Below, one piece after another: positions 7,770 to 15,260 of a stretch of DNA of 22,313 nt. The notes below the pieces were generated by a model. It was not told the DNA's origin and made no database searches. It saw nothing but the letters and a program-made list of their open reading frames with translations. The position numbers and the translations under genes are program-made. Source of the DNA: Bacteroidales bacterium UBA5072 (GTDB taxonomy: Bacteria > Bacteroidota > Bacteroidia > Bacteroidales > UBA10428); the NCBI GenBank assembly GCA_002415855.1, contig DIAS01000035.1, positions 19,750-42,062 on the forward strand, given 5' to 3'. The stretch's first letter is position 1, and the number at the start of each line of letters is the position of its first letter.

Positions 7770-8018
7770 ATGCTACAGGATATTATTACCTATTTATTGG
7801 TCTTTTGTGCTTTCGGTTATGCGCTTTCCGGACTTTACAGCATGGTTGTCCCCAAAAAAAAGCACCCCACACAATGCTGTACGGGGTGCCTGGGATGTTC
7901 TGCAGGAGCCGGGGCTGCTATTTTAACAAAACCGGAGCGCCATATCCGATCTTCTGAAGCGGTTTCAACTGGGTGGAAGCATCACCGGCTATCACATAAA
8001 TCATCTGATCGGGTTTGA
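7770..8018 (+). CDS. FeoB-associated Cys-rich small membrane protein
   Basis: An 82-residue reading frame that begins 10 bases after the feoAB stop, preceded by GGAAAT. Residues about 4-27 form one hydrophobic membrane helix, followed by a KKK positive patch and a cysteine cluster CCTGCLGC at 36-43. A short N-terminal helix plus a Cys-rich tail directly after feoB is the pattern of the FeoB-associated Cys-rich membrane proteins, whose exact role in iron handling is unknown. Unusually, the frame continues about 39 residues past the cysteines and runs 101 bases antisense into the M16 peptidase gene. The cysteine codons overlap that gene's terminator. The N-terminal half is convincing; the long tail may be the product of a lost stop codon. 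Confidence 0.65.
   Translation: MLQDIITYLLVFCAFGYALSGLYSMVVPKKKHPTQCCTGCLGCSAGAGAAILTKPERHIRSSEAVSTGWKHHRLSHKSSDRV
7854..7889 (-). terminator. Intrinsic terminator of the M16 peptidase gene
   Basis: On the minus strand, GCACCCC (7883-7889) and GGGGTGC (7862-7868) form a perfect 7-bp stem, with a further 3-bp ACA/TGT stem inside the loop. Eight T residues (7854-7861) follow. It lies 28 bases after the M16 stop codon and inside the coding region of the FeoB-associated small protein. Confidence 0.85.
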
Positions 8019-10734
8019 TATACTTTTGTGCCAGTTGCTTGTGTCTTTCAGGGGTCATGCTTCTGACAACTTCTTCCTCCTTGAGCACATAATCGACTGG
8101 CAGGCTGTACTTGCTGATGGATGATAACATCGACAGGAGGGATCCGATGGTTTCAAACCTGCGGCTGTTGGATTTGATCAGGGCGTTCTTGGTGAAATCC
8201 ATATCATCCTGGCTGATACCTTCACGGTAGTTCTCCAGTACGTTCTTATAAATGCCGACCGATTCGAAAGTAGCGTCTGACCTAACGCTGGTACTTGCCA
8301 TAAAGGGTGCAGGATTCTTCATCTCGCTGAAGCCGGAACGGGCTCCATAGGTAAAGCCTTTTTCTTCACGGAGGATCATATTTAATATTCCACTAAAAGA
8401 ACCTCCCAGCTTGTAATTCACAACGGTAAGGTCAAAATACTCCGGATCAGTCCGGGGAATTGACAGATTACCCGCATAAATGACCGATTGTTTGGCGCCA
8501 GGAACATCAATGAAATAGATAACCGTATGATCAGGAGCCGCGGGTGCCGTGTATACCGGGAAGGTCACAGGCTTGTCCTTCCAGTTAACTTCCAGTGAAG
8601 CAAGGGCCTTGGTCACTTCTTCCTGCGTTACGTTTCCGGCCACGTTGAACCGCGAAATCGACGGGGAGAAGTTTTTATCATAATATGCTTTCAAATCTTC
8701 AAGTGTGATTTTGGCTACCGATTCCTGGGTGCCTGACATGTTGTTGGCAAAAACATGATTATTACCGTAGAGTAATTTATACATGGCATTGGAAGCCAGA
8801 TATTGCGGATCGGCTGCTCTTTGCTCGAGTTCGTTAATGGTACGGATCTTGGCCAGCTCAAACTGGGCGCTGTCCCATCGGGGATGTAACAACATCTCCT
8901 CAACGAGTGCCAGGGTTTTCTCAAAATTACGCGACAGACAGTTGGCCCTGACAACGATTTCCTCACGACCCGTATACCATTGAATACTTGCGCCCAGCAG
9001 TTCAATGGCTTCTTCAAGCTGTTCCGGAGTTTTGTCATGTGTACCCTCAATCATGGCGTCGGTTATCAGGTTAGCCACGCCGGGTTTTGCCGTATCATCC
9101 AGGAAGAATCCGCCGTCAATGGCCAGTTCAAAAGTAACCAGCGGAAGCTCATCATGCTGAATACCACGGACCATCAGACCGTTGCTCAGCTTCTTTTCCC
9201 AAACCACAGGAAGCGTAACGGAAGGATCCGTACCAACAACAGGGGCTTTTGAACGGTCGATAGCCGAGGCAGTCTTCTGCACGGGAGCAGCTTCTTGCGG
9301 AGCAGCAATTGCCACCTGGGTGGCCTGGCTGATATTCTCCTCGACAATGCCCGCACTGACCGAGTTCTCTGTCATCATTCCCGTTTGACCTTTTGGCACA
9401 AAACTGGTCATGACATAGGGTTTGCCTTTGATATATGTTTCATAAACCCGTTTGATATCGCCGATGGTGACTGCTTTGATGTTTTCAATGTCTTTTTCGA
9501 TAAATCCCGGATCATTCTTAAAAGTATTGTAAAACGCAAGCTGAAGCGATTTGTAATAGACATTGTTGATGCCGTTGTAAAAATCAGTTTCCATAAGAGC
9601 TTTGATCCGGTCAATATCGTTTTGTGTGATGCCTTCCTTCTCAAAAAGCTGCATGGCCTCATTTATGCCGTTTTCAAGCTCTGCCAGATTATGCCCTTCA
9701 TTGGCCCGCATGGTAATGGTGAATCGGCCGGCCATTTCCATGGGATAGAGATACGCTGTAACTTCTGATGTCAGCTGTTTTTCTTTCACAAGCACTTTGT
9801 AAAGTGGAGCCTTTTTTCCATCGGCCAGAATCCTGGCCAGGAAATCGAGCGCATAGGCATCCTTGCTGTAATTCTCAGGTGTGGGCCATGCCATGGTCAA
9901 TTCCGGGACAGTGGCAAAATTGTCCTCGTGGTAAAGGCGTTTTGATTCCAGCAATGTCACAGGCATCGGGCTACGTGCGGGAACTTCACCATGCGGTTTG
10001 ATCTCACCGAAATATTTTTCGACCAGTACTTTAACGGAATCTTTGTCAAAATCACCGGCCACAACCAATGTGGCATTGTTGGGGCCGTAGAACCTATCAT
10101 AGAATGCCTTCACATCATCAACCGTCGCCTTCTGCAAATCGGCCATTTCACCAATGACCTGCCAGCTGTATGGGTGACCTGCACCAAACAGGTTCTTGTC
10201 GATCACATAATCGGTATGCCCGTAAGGCACGTTGTCCACACCCTGCCTTTTTTCATTTTGTACAACATTTTGCTGAACAGCAAAGGCTTCCTGAGTGACC
10301 GTATTGATAAAATAGCCCATGCGATCGGATTCCATCCACAACACCATTTCCAAGGCGTTCTTGGGGACCACTTCAAAATAGGTCGTAATGTCGTTGGTGG
10401 TAAAACCATTGAGGGTACCGCCCACATTTTGGATCATCTTAAAGTACTGGTCCTGGGCAATGTTTTCTGATTCCTGGAAGAGCATGTGCTCAAACAAATG
10501 GGCAAAGCCTGTCTTGCCGGTTTCTTCCCTGCTCGAACCTACATGGTACATGATGGCCGTAGATACGATAGGATCTGACTTGTCCTGGTGCAGCACAACC
10601 TCCAGCCCATTGGGCAGGGTATATTTTTCAAAGGTAATGGAAAGCTTTTTATCGGACGATTTACTGCATCCGCTGAATACCAGCATCAGCGCAATCAGTG
10701 CGCCTGCCAGGAGGAGAAGGGATTTCTTGTTCAT
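7918..10734 (-). CDS. M16-family zinc metallopeptidase, two-domain, lipoprotein
   Basis: A protein of 938 residues from the chosen start. It begins MNKKSLLLLAGALIALMLVFSGC, a lipoprotein signal peptide with the lipid-modified Cys at 23, so it is exported and probably anchored in the cell envelope. The first M16 domain has the inverted zinc motif HLFEH (79-83) and the third ligand Glu at 161 (in NEKRQ), so it should be catalytic. The second half (from about residue 510) repeats the fold without HxxEH and carries the substrate-side pattern ILREEKGFTYGARSGF. A Pro/Ala-rich linker joins the halves. Bacterial two-domain M16 proteins of this size resemble PqqL-type peptidases; the substrate is unknown. 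An in-frame ATG 48 bases upstream (10782) is rejected because the predicted -7 box overlaps it. Confidence 0.92.
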   Translation of the reverse strand: MNKKSLLLLAGALIALMLVFSGCSKSSDKKLSITFEKYTLPNGLEVVLHQDKSDPIVSTAIMYHVGSSREETGKTGFAHLFEHMLFQESENIAQDQYFKMIQNVGGTLNGFTTNDITTYFEVVPKNALEMVLWMESDRMGYFINTVTQEAFAVQQNVVQNEKRQGVDNVPYGHTDYVIDKNLFGAGHPYSWQVIGEMADLQKATVDDVKAFYDRFYGPNNATLVVAGDFDKDSVKVLVEKYFGEIKPHGEVPARSPMPVTLLESKRLYHEDNFATVPELTMAWPTPENYSKDAYALDFLARILADGKKAPLYKVLVKEKQLTSEVTAYLYPMEMAGRFTITMRANEGHNLAELENGINEAMQLFEKEGITQNDIDRIKALMETDFYNGINNVYYKSLQLAFYNTFKNDPGFIEKDIENIKAVTIGDIKRVYETYIKGKPYVMTSFVPKGQTGMMTENSVSAGIVEENISQATQVAIAAPQEAAPVQKTASAIDRSKAPVVGTDPSVTLPVVWEKKLSNGLMVRGIQHDELPLVTFELAIDGGFFLDDTAKPGVANLITDAMIEGTHDKTPEQLEEAIELLGASIQWYTGREEIVVRANCLSRNFEKTLALVEEMLLHPRWDSAQFELAKIRTINELEQRAADPQYLASNAMYKLLYGNNHVFANNMSGTQESVAKITLEDLKAYYDKNFSPSISRFNVAGNVTQEEVTKALASLEVNWKDKPVTFPVYTAPAAPDHTVIYFIDVPGAKQSVIYAGNLSIPRTDPEYFDLTVVNYKLGGSFSGILNMILREEKGFTYGARSGFSEMKNPAPFMASTSVRSDATFESVGIYKNVLENYREGISQDDMDFTKNALIKSNSRRFETIGSLLSMLSSISKYSLPVDYVLKEEEVVRSMTPERHKQLAQKYIKPDQMIYVIAGDASTQLKPLQKIGYGAPVLLK

Positions 10735-10779
10735 ACTTAATGGGTTTATATTTAAGGAAGTATTAATTATTGAATATTT

Positions 10780-10787
10780 CAAAAATA
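10780..10787 (-). promoter_or_regulatory. -7 promoter element of the M16 peptidase gene
   Basis: The minus-strand sequence TATTTTTG matches TAnnTTTG exactly. Transcription would start about 5-7 bases downstream, giving a leader of about 40 bases before the ATG at 10734. A -33 TTTG is not evident. Confidence 0.45.
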
Positions 10788-10872
10788 GTTAAATTCTGGC
10801 ATATTCACCATAGGGCCACACAACAAAGCTCTTTTTATGGTTTACATCTATAAAAGTCCGCTGTTTGTAGAT

Positions 10873-10880
10873 TACTTTTG
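10873..10880 (+). promoter_or_regulatory. Possible -7 promoter element of the TIM-barrel gene
   Basis: TACTTTTG matches TAnnTTTG exactly, 76 bases upstream of the ATG at 10957. No -33 TTTG is visible at the usual spacing, and the leader would be rather long. Confidence 0.35.
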
Positions 10881-10956
10881 CCCTGTACAGGTATTAAACC
10901 TATTTTTATTCATTGCATATTCTTGTTTACAAAACACACTATAAAACCATTCAATT

Positions 10957-12057
10957 ATGAGCCATAAATATCAGCCAAAAAAGGATCCGGAAAGCAATAA
11001 CCTTTCAAGGAGAAAATTTCTGGGAACGACTGCCACAGCTGCTGCTTTTTCAATGATACCGCTGAATTATGCGTTTAAAGGCGCACCTTTGGCTGCTCCC
11101 GCAACCAAACCCAATTCCCGTTTTGGCGGGGTCCAGATTGGGGCAATTACCTATAGCTGGCGGAGTATGCCCGGTGGGGCAGATAAGATACTGAAGTATT
11201 GTATCGAAACGGGCATTAGCTCAATTGAACTGATGAGTAATGATGTTGAAGAATATCTTGGCGCACCAAAGAACCCTATGATGGGCATGTTCGGCCCGCG
11301 TCCTGCCACACCCACTACCGCTCCTGCCGCTGCCGCCGCCCCTGCCACTGCCGCCGCCCCTGCTCCTCCAACGCGTCCGAAATTAACGCCTGAGCAGGAA
11401 GCAACCCTTGCCAAATACAATGGTGAAATAAAAGCCTGGCGTTTGGCGTTGCCGATGTCAAAATTTGAAGAAGTCCGCAAAATGTTTAATGACGCCGGCG
11501 TGAACATCCATATTGTAAAATTTTCACCTTCACGATGGTCAGACGAGGAGATTGATTATGCATTCAAAGCTGCCAAAGCATTGGGGGCCAAAGGTGTAAC
11601 CGAGGAGATTGGGGAAGAGGCAGTTAAAAGACTTGCTCCCTTTGCTGAAAAACATGGCATGTATGCTATTTTTCATAACCACATGCAATTTGCTACGGCC
11701 GGTTTTAGCTATGATCCCTTCCTGTCAGTTTCACCGGCAGTCATGATGAATTTCGACGCAGGCCACTTTTTTGGTTCTACAGGTTTGCATCCTAACACCA
11801 TAATTGAAAAATATCACCACCGTATCTTCAGCATTCATATTAAAGACAAAACCGGGCCTAAAGCTGATCCTGCCAACACCAATCAGGTATGGGGCCAGGG
11901 AGAAATGCCACTCGGTGAGGTCCTCCTGCTTATCAAAGAACAGAAATGGCCCATCCATTGTGATATTGAACTTGAATACGATGTTAAGCCCTGGTCCGAT
12001 GCGGTAAAAGAAGTAAAGACCTGCGTCAATTATGCCAAGTCTGTTTTGTTGCTGTAA
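10957..12057 (+). CDS. Exported sugar phosphate isomerase/epimerase-like TIM-barrel protein
   Basis: A 366-residue protein with a twin-arginine signal: RR at 18-19 in LSRRKFLG, a hydrophobic segment to about 40, then Ala/Pro. It should therefore be exported folded by Tat. The mature part is an AP-endonuclease-2-like TIM barrel with the usual metal-site elements in order: the EIGEE strand, the FHNHM strand, NFDAGHFFG, the SIHIKD strand and CDIELEY near the end. The fold occurs in xylose isomerase-like and 3-keto-sugar-processing enzymes; the substrate cannot be named. A Pro/Ala/Thr low-complexity insertion (about 113-141) interrupts the barrel early and contains an 18-base tandem duplication. 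The gene stands alone and converges on mtgA with 9 bases between the stops. Confidence 0.88.
   Translation: MSHKYQPKKDPESNNLSRRKFLGTTATAAAFSMIPLNYAFKGAPLAAPATKPNSRFGGVQIGAITYSWRSMPGGADKILKYCIETGISSIELMSNDVEEYLGAPKNPMMGMFGPRPATPTTAPAAAAAPATAAAPAPPTRPKLTPEQEATLAKYNGEIKAWRLALPMSKFEEVRKMFNDAGVNIHIVKFSPSRWSDEEIDYAFKAAKALGAKGVTEEIGEEAVKRLAPFAEKHGMYAIFHNHMQFATAGFSYDPFLSVSPAVMMNFDAGHFFGSTGLHPNTIIEKYHHRIFSIHIKDKTGPKADPANTNQVWGQGEMPLGEVLLLIKEQKWPIHCDIELEYDVKPWSDAVKEVKTCVNYAKSVLLL
11323..11358 (+). repeat. 18-bp tandem duplication inside the TIM-barrel gene
   Basis: CCTGCCGCTGCCGCCGCC (11323-11340) is followed by CCTGCCACTGCCGCCGCC (11341-11358), with one mismatch. It encodes PAAAAA then PATAAA in the Pro/Ala-rich insertion. 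The unit length keeps the frame, so this is a likely site of length variation by slippage. Confidence 0.85.
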
Positions 12058-12066
12058 CCAGATAGC

Positions 12067-12831
12067 CTAAAACTCCACCTTCCCGATCTTATTCATCAGA
12101 TTCAGTATCCTTGCCTGCCTGCGCAGTAAATAGGGCGTAGGCCTGGCGGGGTTACGAACACGCGGGTTGGGCAACGATGCCGCAATCAGGGCCGCTTCAC
12201 TCCTTGTAAGTCTGGCGGCAGGTTTGTGAAAGTACTTACGTGCAGCTGCCTCAACACCATAGATACCATTTCCGGTCTCCATCACATTGAGATAAACCAC
12301 CATGATCCTTTTCTTGCTCCACACAACTTCGATCAAAACAGTAAAATAGAGTTCGAAGCCCTTGCGGATCCATGATCGCGCAGGCCACAGAAAGACATTC
12401 TTGGCAACCTGCTGGGTAATTGTACTCGCTCCGTGTTTGCGGCGATGCCGTTTGTTGTATTCCACAGCTTTCTGAACCGCTTCAACATCAATGCCCCAGT
12501 GCTCCAGGAAACGATTGTCCTCTGAGGCTACAACTGCCCTGATCATATTGGGGGAGATATCTCTGTAAGAAACCCAATCCTTGTGAATACCTGCCAGTTT
12601 TCCATCTGACTTCCTGACAAAAGCACGTTTGATCATCAGTGGCGTAACGGGAGGATTCACAAAGGAAAACAGGATGACAACAAACACGGTAGACCCAAAA
12701 AATCCAATTGCTGCCCATTTGATGATTACTAAGAACTTCCTTAGATACTTTTTCCATAATTGCTGTCGCGGGGAGACTTCTTCCCTGGACAATAAAACGG
12801 GTCTGTCAATTGCATCCTCCATACGGGTCAT
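12067..12831 (-). CDS. mtgA: Monofunctional biosynthetic peptidoglycan transglycosylase
   Basis: A 254-residue GT51 glycosyltransferase that polymerises lipid II into glycan strands at the outer face of the inner membrane. One transmembrane anchor lies at about residues 35-57. The GT51 motifs appear in order: VASEDNRFLEHWGID with catalytic Glu 104, GASTITQQ (134-141), then KKRIMVVYLNVMETGNGIYGVEAAA and the LTRSEAALIAASLPNP motif. No transpeptidase domain follows, so it is the monofunctional MtgA type. Initiation could also be at Met 4. It lies downstream of a terminator that ends the preceding transcription unit, so it probably has its own promoter, although no exact -7 element was found. Confidence 0.95.
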   Translation of the reverse strand: MTRMEDAIDRPVLLSREEVSPRQQLWKKYLRKFLVIIKWAAIGFFGSTVFVVILFSFVNPPVTPLMIKRAFVRKSDGKLAGIHKDWVSYRDISPNMIRAVVASEDNRFLEHWGIDVEAVQKAVEYNKRHRRKHGASTITQQVAKNVFLWPARSWIRKGFELYFTVLIEVVWSKKRIMVVYLNVMETGNGIYGVEAAARKYFHKPAARLTRSEAALIAASLPNPRVRNPARPTPYLLRRQARILNLMNKIGKVEF

Positions 12832-12850
12832 TTAATCACTTAAAATTAAT

Positions 12851-12877
12851 AAAAAAAGACAGCGTTGATGCTGTCTT
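12851..12877 (-). terminator. Intrinsic terminator downstream of the NUMOD1-like gene
   Basis: On the minus strand, AAGACAGC (12870-12877) and GCTGTCTT (12856-12863) form a perfect 8-bp stem with a 6-base loop. A T-run follows (12851-12857, partly shared with the stem). It lies 126 bases after the stop of the 98-residue gene and separates it from mtgA. Confidence 0.8.
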
Positions 12878-13003
12878 ATATTGGGTATTCCTTTTTATGT
12901 TTTCGGTATTCTGTGTTCATTGTTCAGGATGCAGCAATCGTTCACAATATCCGGAATCCGTGCGAAATGATCACCGATTACAGGCTATCCACTGGTTACT
13001 GTG

Positions 13004-13300
13004 TTACTCATGCTTATGCTCCAATTCCCTGATCTTTTCCTTGGCCCTCAGGTAATATGCTTTGTATTTGATATAATGGTTTCCTTTTTCAAATTCCCAG
13101 AAAACATTACCTGCACGATAAATCTTGCCGATACAGGCTTCGAAAATCAGGTTGTAGTTAATGCCGACCAACCTTTCTGCTTCGAGTATGGAATTAAAGC
13201 GAACGCTTTTATCGCCAAAATGGCCAATCACGGGAACATTGTACTTTTTCTGCCCGCGTTTCAATACTAACCTGTTTTTCACCATGACTGTGTTTTTCAT
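13004..13300 (-). CDS. Small NUMOD1-like (helix-turn-helix) protein
   Basis: A 98-residue basic protein. Residues about 34-74 read FNSILEAERLVGINYNLI, then ACIGKIYRAGNVFWEF, the pattern of NUMOD1-type DNA-binding modules usually attached to homing endonucleases (a phrase like SI.EA....GI...I..C..GK...A....W). No nuclease motif (GIY-YIG or HNH) is present, and the flanks are short charged segments, so this appears to be a free-standing module. It follows the GroES-like gene after 78 bases and ends before a strong terminator, so the two may be co-transcribed. The family call is from pattern recognition only. DNA binding is inferred, and the target is unknown. Confidence 0.55.
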   Translation of the reverse strand: MKNTVMVKNRLVLKRGQKKYNVPVIGHFGDKSVRFNSILEAERLVGINYNLIFEACIGKIYRAGNVFWEFEKGNHYIKYKAYYLRAKEKIRELEHKHE

Positions 13301-13378
13301 GATTTACGTAAATATATGCATTTTGTTGCAGCAGAACAATAATCCCCGGGCAGGAATCTATGCAAAACATACTTTCTG

Positions 13379-13762
13379 TCAGGTAAATAAACCGTCGTCC
13401 CTGATGAGCATCAGTATGGCATTATGGGGTACAATGACATATTTTTCGTTGTTGAATTCAATTTCCCAGCCGCTTTTTTGCAGGTAGATGGCTTCATCAC
13501 CGACCTTTGGTTGAAGAGGGACGTATTTCACCTCATCGCTCTTGTCTTTCCAGGGTTCATCAATTTCATTAATGGCAGGAATTGGATAGCCCGGACCTAC
13601 TTTAACAACATAACCGGTCTGGATACTCTCGCGCTCCTGAACACCGGGAGGAAGGTAGAGTCCCGTCTTGGTTTTGTCATGCGGTGTCTTAGGTTTGATT
13701 AACACCCTGTCACCCACTATAATAAACTTGTCAAGTTTTTGTATTCCGATTTCAATCGCCAT
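13379..13762 (-). CDS. GroES-like (Cpn10-fold) co-chaperone family protein
   Basis: A 127-residue protein with a Cpn10 beta-barrel pattern: LDKFIIVGDRVLIKPKTPHDKTKTGLYLPP near the start (about 9-38), a mid-protein VGDEAIYLQKSG, and EFNNEKYVIVPHNAILMLI at the end. It is longer than canonical GroES (about 95 residues) and has an insertion of about 30 residues (VGPGYPIPAINEIDEPWKD). There is no groEL next to it, so it is probably a paralogue of the main GroES and may not work as a GroEL lid. It has an exact -7 element just upstream and is followed by the NUMOD1-like gene. Confidence 0.8.
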   Translation of the reverse strand: MAIEIGIQKLDKFIIVGDRVLIKPKTPHDKTKTGLYLPPGVQERESIQTGYVVKVGPGYPIPAINEIDEPWKDKSDEVKYVPLQPKVGDEAIYLQKSGWEIEFNNEKYVIVPHNAILMLIRDDGLFT

Positions 13763-13782
13763 TTTATACCGCTTAGTTCAAT

Positions 13783-13790
13783 CAAAGATA
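13783..13790 (-). promoter_or_regulatory. -7 promoter element of the GroES-like gene
   Basis: The minus-strand sequence TATCTTTG is an exact TAnnTTTG match, 20 bases upstream of the ATG at 13762, giving a short leader. No -33 TTTG is visible at the usual distance. Confidence 0.5.
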
Positions 13791-14032
13791 ATAAGAATAA
13801 CGAATCCGTCATCGGGTCATAGGGATCAGACACAAGTTACGGGTCTTGGTTCAAAAGTATTTCATTAACCCAATCCTGGCTTTTTAACGATGAATTTCAT
13901 GTCTAATTTCCTGTCATTCATTGCCCTTCGTCACTTTATAGAACGATTCGTCAATTCACACACAACAATTTTAGAGAAATACCGTACTTTAACTGTAAAT
14001 AAGCGAAACACTTAAATCAACCCAATCAATCC

Positions 14033-14968
14033 ATGCGCAATTATAAGCTATATACTGAACCGGTGCAGGCTGGCATTGTTAATGGCCAGGATCCGTTGTT
14101 CAGGGTTATTTACGATGAATCACCGGAGGCCATCTTCTTCTTGCATCCGGACAGCTTCGAGATTATCGACTGCAATGCAAAAGCCCTCCAATTGTTCCAG
14201 GCACAGGATAAGATTGAACTGGCCGGCAGAGAATCCTTTTCCCTCTACGATTCAGAACCGGTCGAGTTCAGTAAAAACCTGTTTATCGACACAATCAACA
14301 AGGGAATGGAACATACACAGGAGCTGGCCTTCAGATCGCTTAAAGGCAATGTGTTCTGGGGAAAAACCTCCATCAGAAAAGTTGATACCATCAACGGTTC
14401 ACTGATCGTATTCCGCGTCAGAATGGTGGTTGATTATTTAAAAACAGCGGAAATGCTTGCTTCAATGATCAAACATACTTCCAAGGTGACCGGACAGGAT
14501 TTTTTCTGCGTTCTTACCGAATTGTTATCCAAGAGCTTTGGGATCAGCACTGCCATGGTAGCAAGAATTGATCACAAAAGCAAAAAAGCGATAAGCTTTC
14601 ATTGCTGGCACAAAGGCCTGACACTGGGCAACCTGAGCTTTGACCTGGAAACAAGTCCATCCATGAACGTGTTGAAGGGATACACTACCTTTTATCCCAG
14701 CAATCTTCATAACATGTTTCCGGACGATAAAATGATCAGGAAGCTTGAGTTGGTCAGCTACCTGGGTGCACCCATATTCGATGCCGCAGGGGAGGTTCAC
14801 GGATTGCTGATCCTGATGGATGAAAAAACCATGGAGGAAATACCCAATTCAAGATATATCCTTTCTTTGTTTGCTTCCAGGTGTGGCGCCGAGTTTGAAA
14901 GGATCGAAACAGAGGAGAGCTACAGGAGCCGGATCCGGGAGTTGGAAGGGAGGATAGGCAGGCAGTGA
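14033..14968 (+). CDS. PAS-GAF sensory protein without output domain
   Basis: A 311-residue soluble protein. Residues about 21-135 form a PAS domain (DPLFRVIYDESPEAIFFLHP, then DCNAKALQLF), and about 145-295 form a GAF-like domain (FGISTAMVARID, then YLGAPIFDAAGEVHGLLILMD). A short charged helix ends the protein. No histidine kinase, GGDEF, response-regulator or DNA-binding part follows, and the stop is clean, so a signal must pass through a protein partner, or the gene is a truncated relative of PAS-GAF histidine kinases. No kinase gene lies next to it. A short TGAAAAGTG repeat directly follows the stop. The ligand cannot be predicted; no heme or flavin motif was seen. Confidence 0.75.
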   Translation: MRNYKLYTEPVQAGIVNGQDPLFRVIYDESPEAIFFLHPDSFEIIDCNAKALQLFQAQDKIELAGRESFSLYDSEPVEFSKNLFIDTINKGMEHTQELAFRSLKGNVFWGKTSIRKVDTINGSLIVFRVRMVVDYLKTAEMLASMIKHTSKVTGQDFFCVLTELLSKSFGISTAMVARIDHKSKKAISFHCWHKGLTLGNLSFDLETSPSMNVLKGYTTFYPSNLHNMFPDDKMIRKLELVSYLGAPIFDAAGEVHGLLILMDEKTMEEIPNSRYILSLFASRCGAEFERIETEESYRSRIRELEGRIGRQ

Positions 14969-15008
14969 AAAGTGATGAATGAAAAGTGAAAAGTGTACGA
15001 TGAATGAA
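14965..15008 (+). repeat. TGAAAAGTG micro-repeat cluster after the PAS-GAF gene
   Basis: TGAAAAGTG occurs at 14966-14974, 14980-14988 and 14987-14995 (the last two overlap), with GATGAATGA-like words between and after. The first copy includes the TGA stop of the PAS-GAF gene. It looks like an intergenic simple-sequence element. Confidence 0.6.
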
Positions 15009-15110
15009 CAATAGCTTACGGTAAAGGTAATCAGTAAATAGTGTTTGGTTTTTGGTCATAAGGCAGCTTCAATTTTTTCGCCCCTTCCGAATAAATTATC
15101 ACAATTTTCC

Positions 15111-15118
15111 TATATTTG
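15111..15118 (+). promoter_or_regulatory. -7 promoter element of tRNA-Arg
   Basis: TATATTTG matches TAnnTTTG exactly, 28 bases upstream of the tRNA 5' end, at a distance typical of Bacteroidetes tRNA promoters. The -33 element is not clear. Confidence 0.6.
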
Positions 15119-15146
15119 CATCCCGTTTCACACCCACACCCTGCTA

Positions 15147-15220
15147 GGCCCCGTAGCTTAATTGAATAGAGCATCTGACTACGGATCAGAAGGTTACAGG
15201 TTTGAGTCCTGTCGGGGTCA
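15147..15220 (+). tRNA. tRNA-Arg (anticodon ACG)
   Basis: A 74-base cloverleaf. The acceptor stem GGCCCCG/CGGGGTC has one G-U pair. The D arm has GCTT/GAGC pairing. The anticodon stem TCTGA/TCAGA closes the 7-base loop CTACGGA with anticodon ACG, and the T arm ACAGG/CCTGT encloses TTTGAGT. The discriminator base is A, and CCA is not encoded. ACG reads the CGN arginine box after A34-to-inosine editing. The gene stands alone with its own promoter and a strong terminator 11 bases after its end. Confidence 0.95.
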
Positions 15221-15231
15221 CAAATGGTAAT

Positions 15232-15260
15232 GGCCGCCATCTGGGCGGCCGTTTTTTTTT
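15232..15260 (+). terminator. Intrinsic terminator of tRNA-Arg
   Basis: GGCCGCC (15232-15238) and GGCGGCC (15244-15250) form a perfect GC-rich 7-bp stem with a 5-base loop, followed by a run of nine T residues. It begins 11 bases after the tRNA end. Confidence 0.92.

Noticed and set aside
8980..10470. Several plus-strand open frames opposite the M16 gene
   Set aside because: They are shadows of a long, motif-bearing peptidase gene with no recognisable products or start signals.
12810..13055. Plus-strand open frame across the mtgA start and terminator
   Set aside because: It overlaps the terminator hairpin and two genes on the other strand, and its composition is not protein-like.
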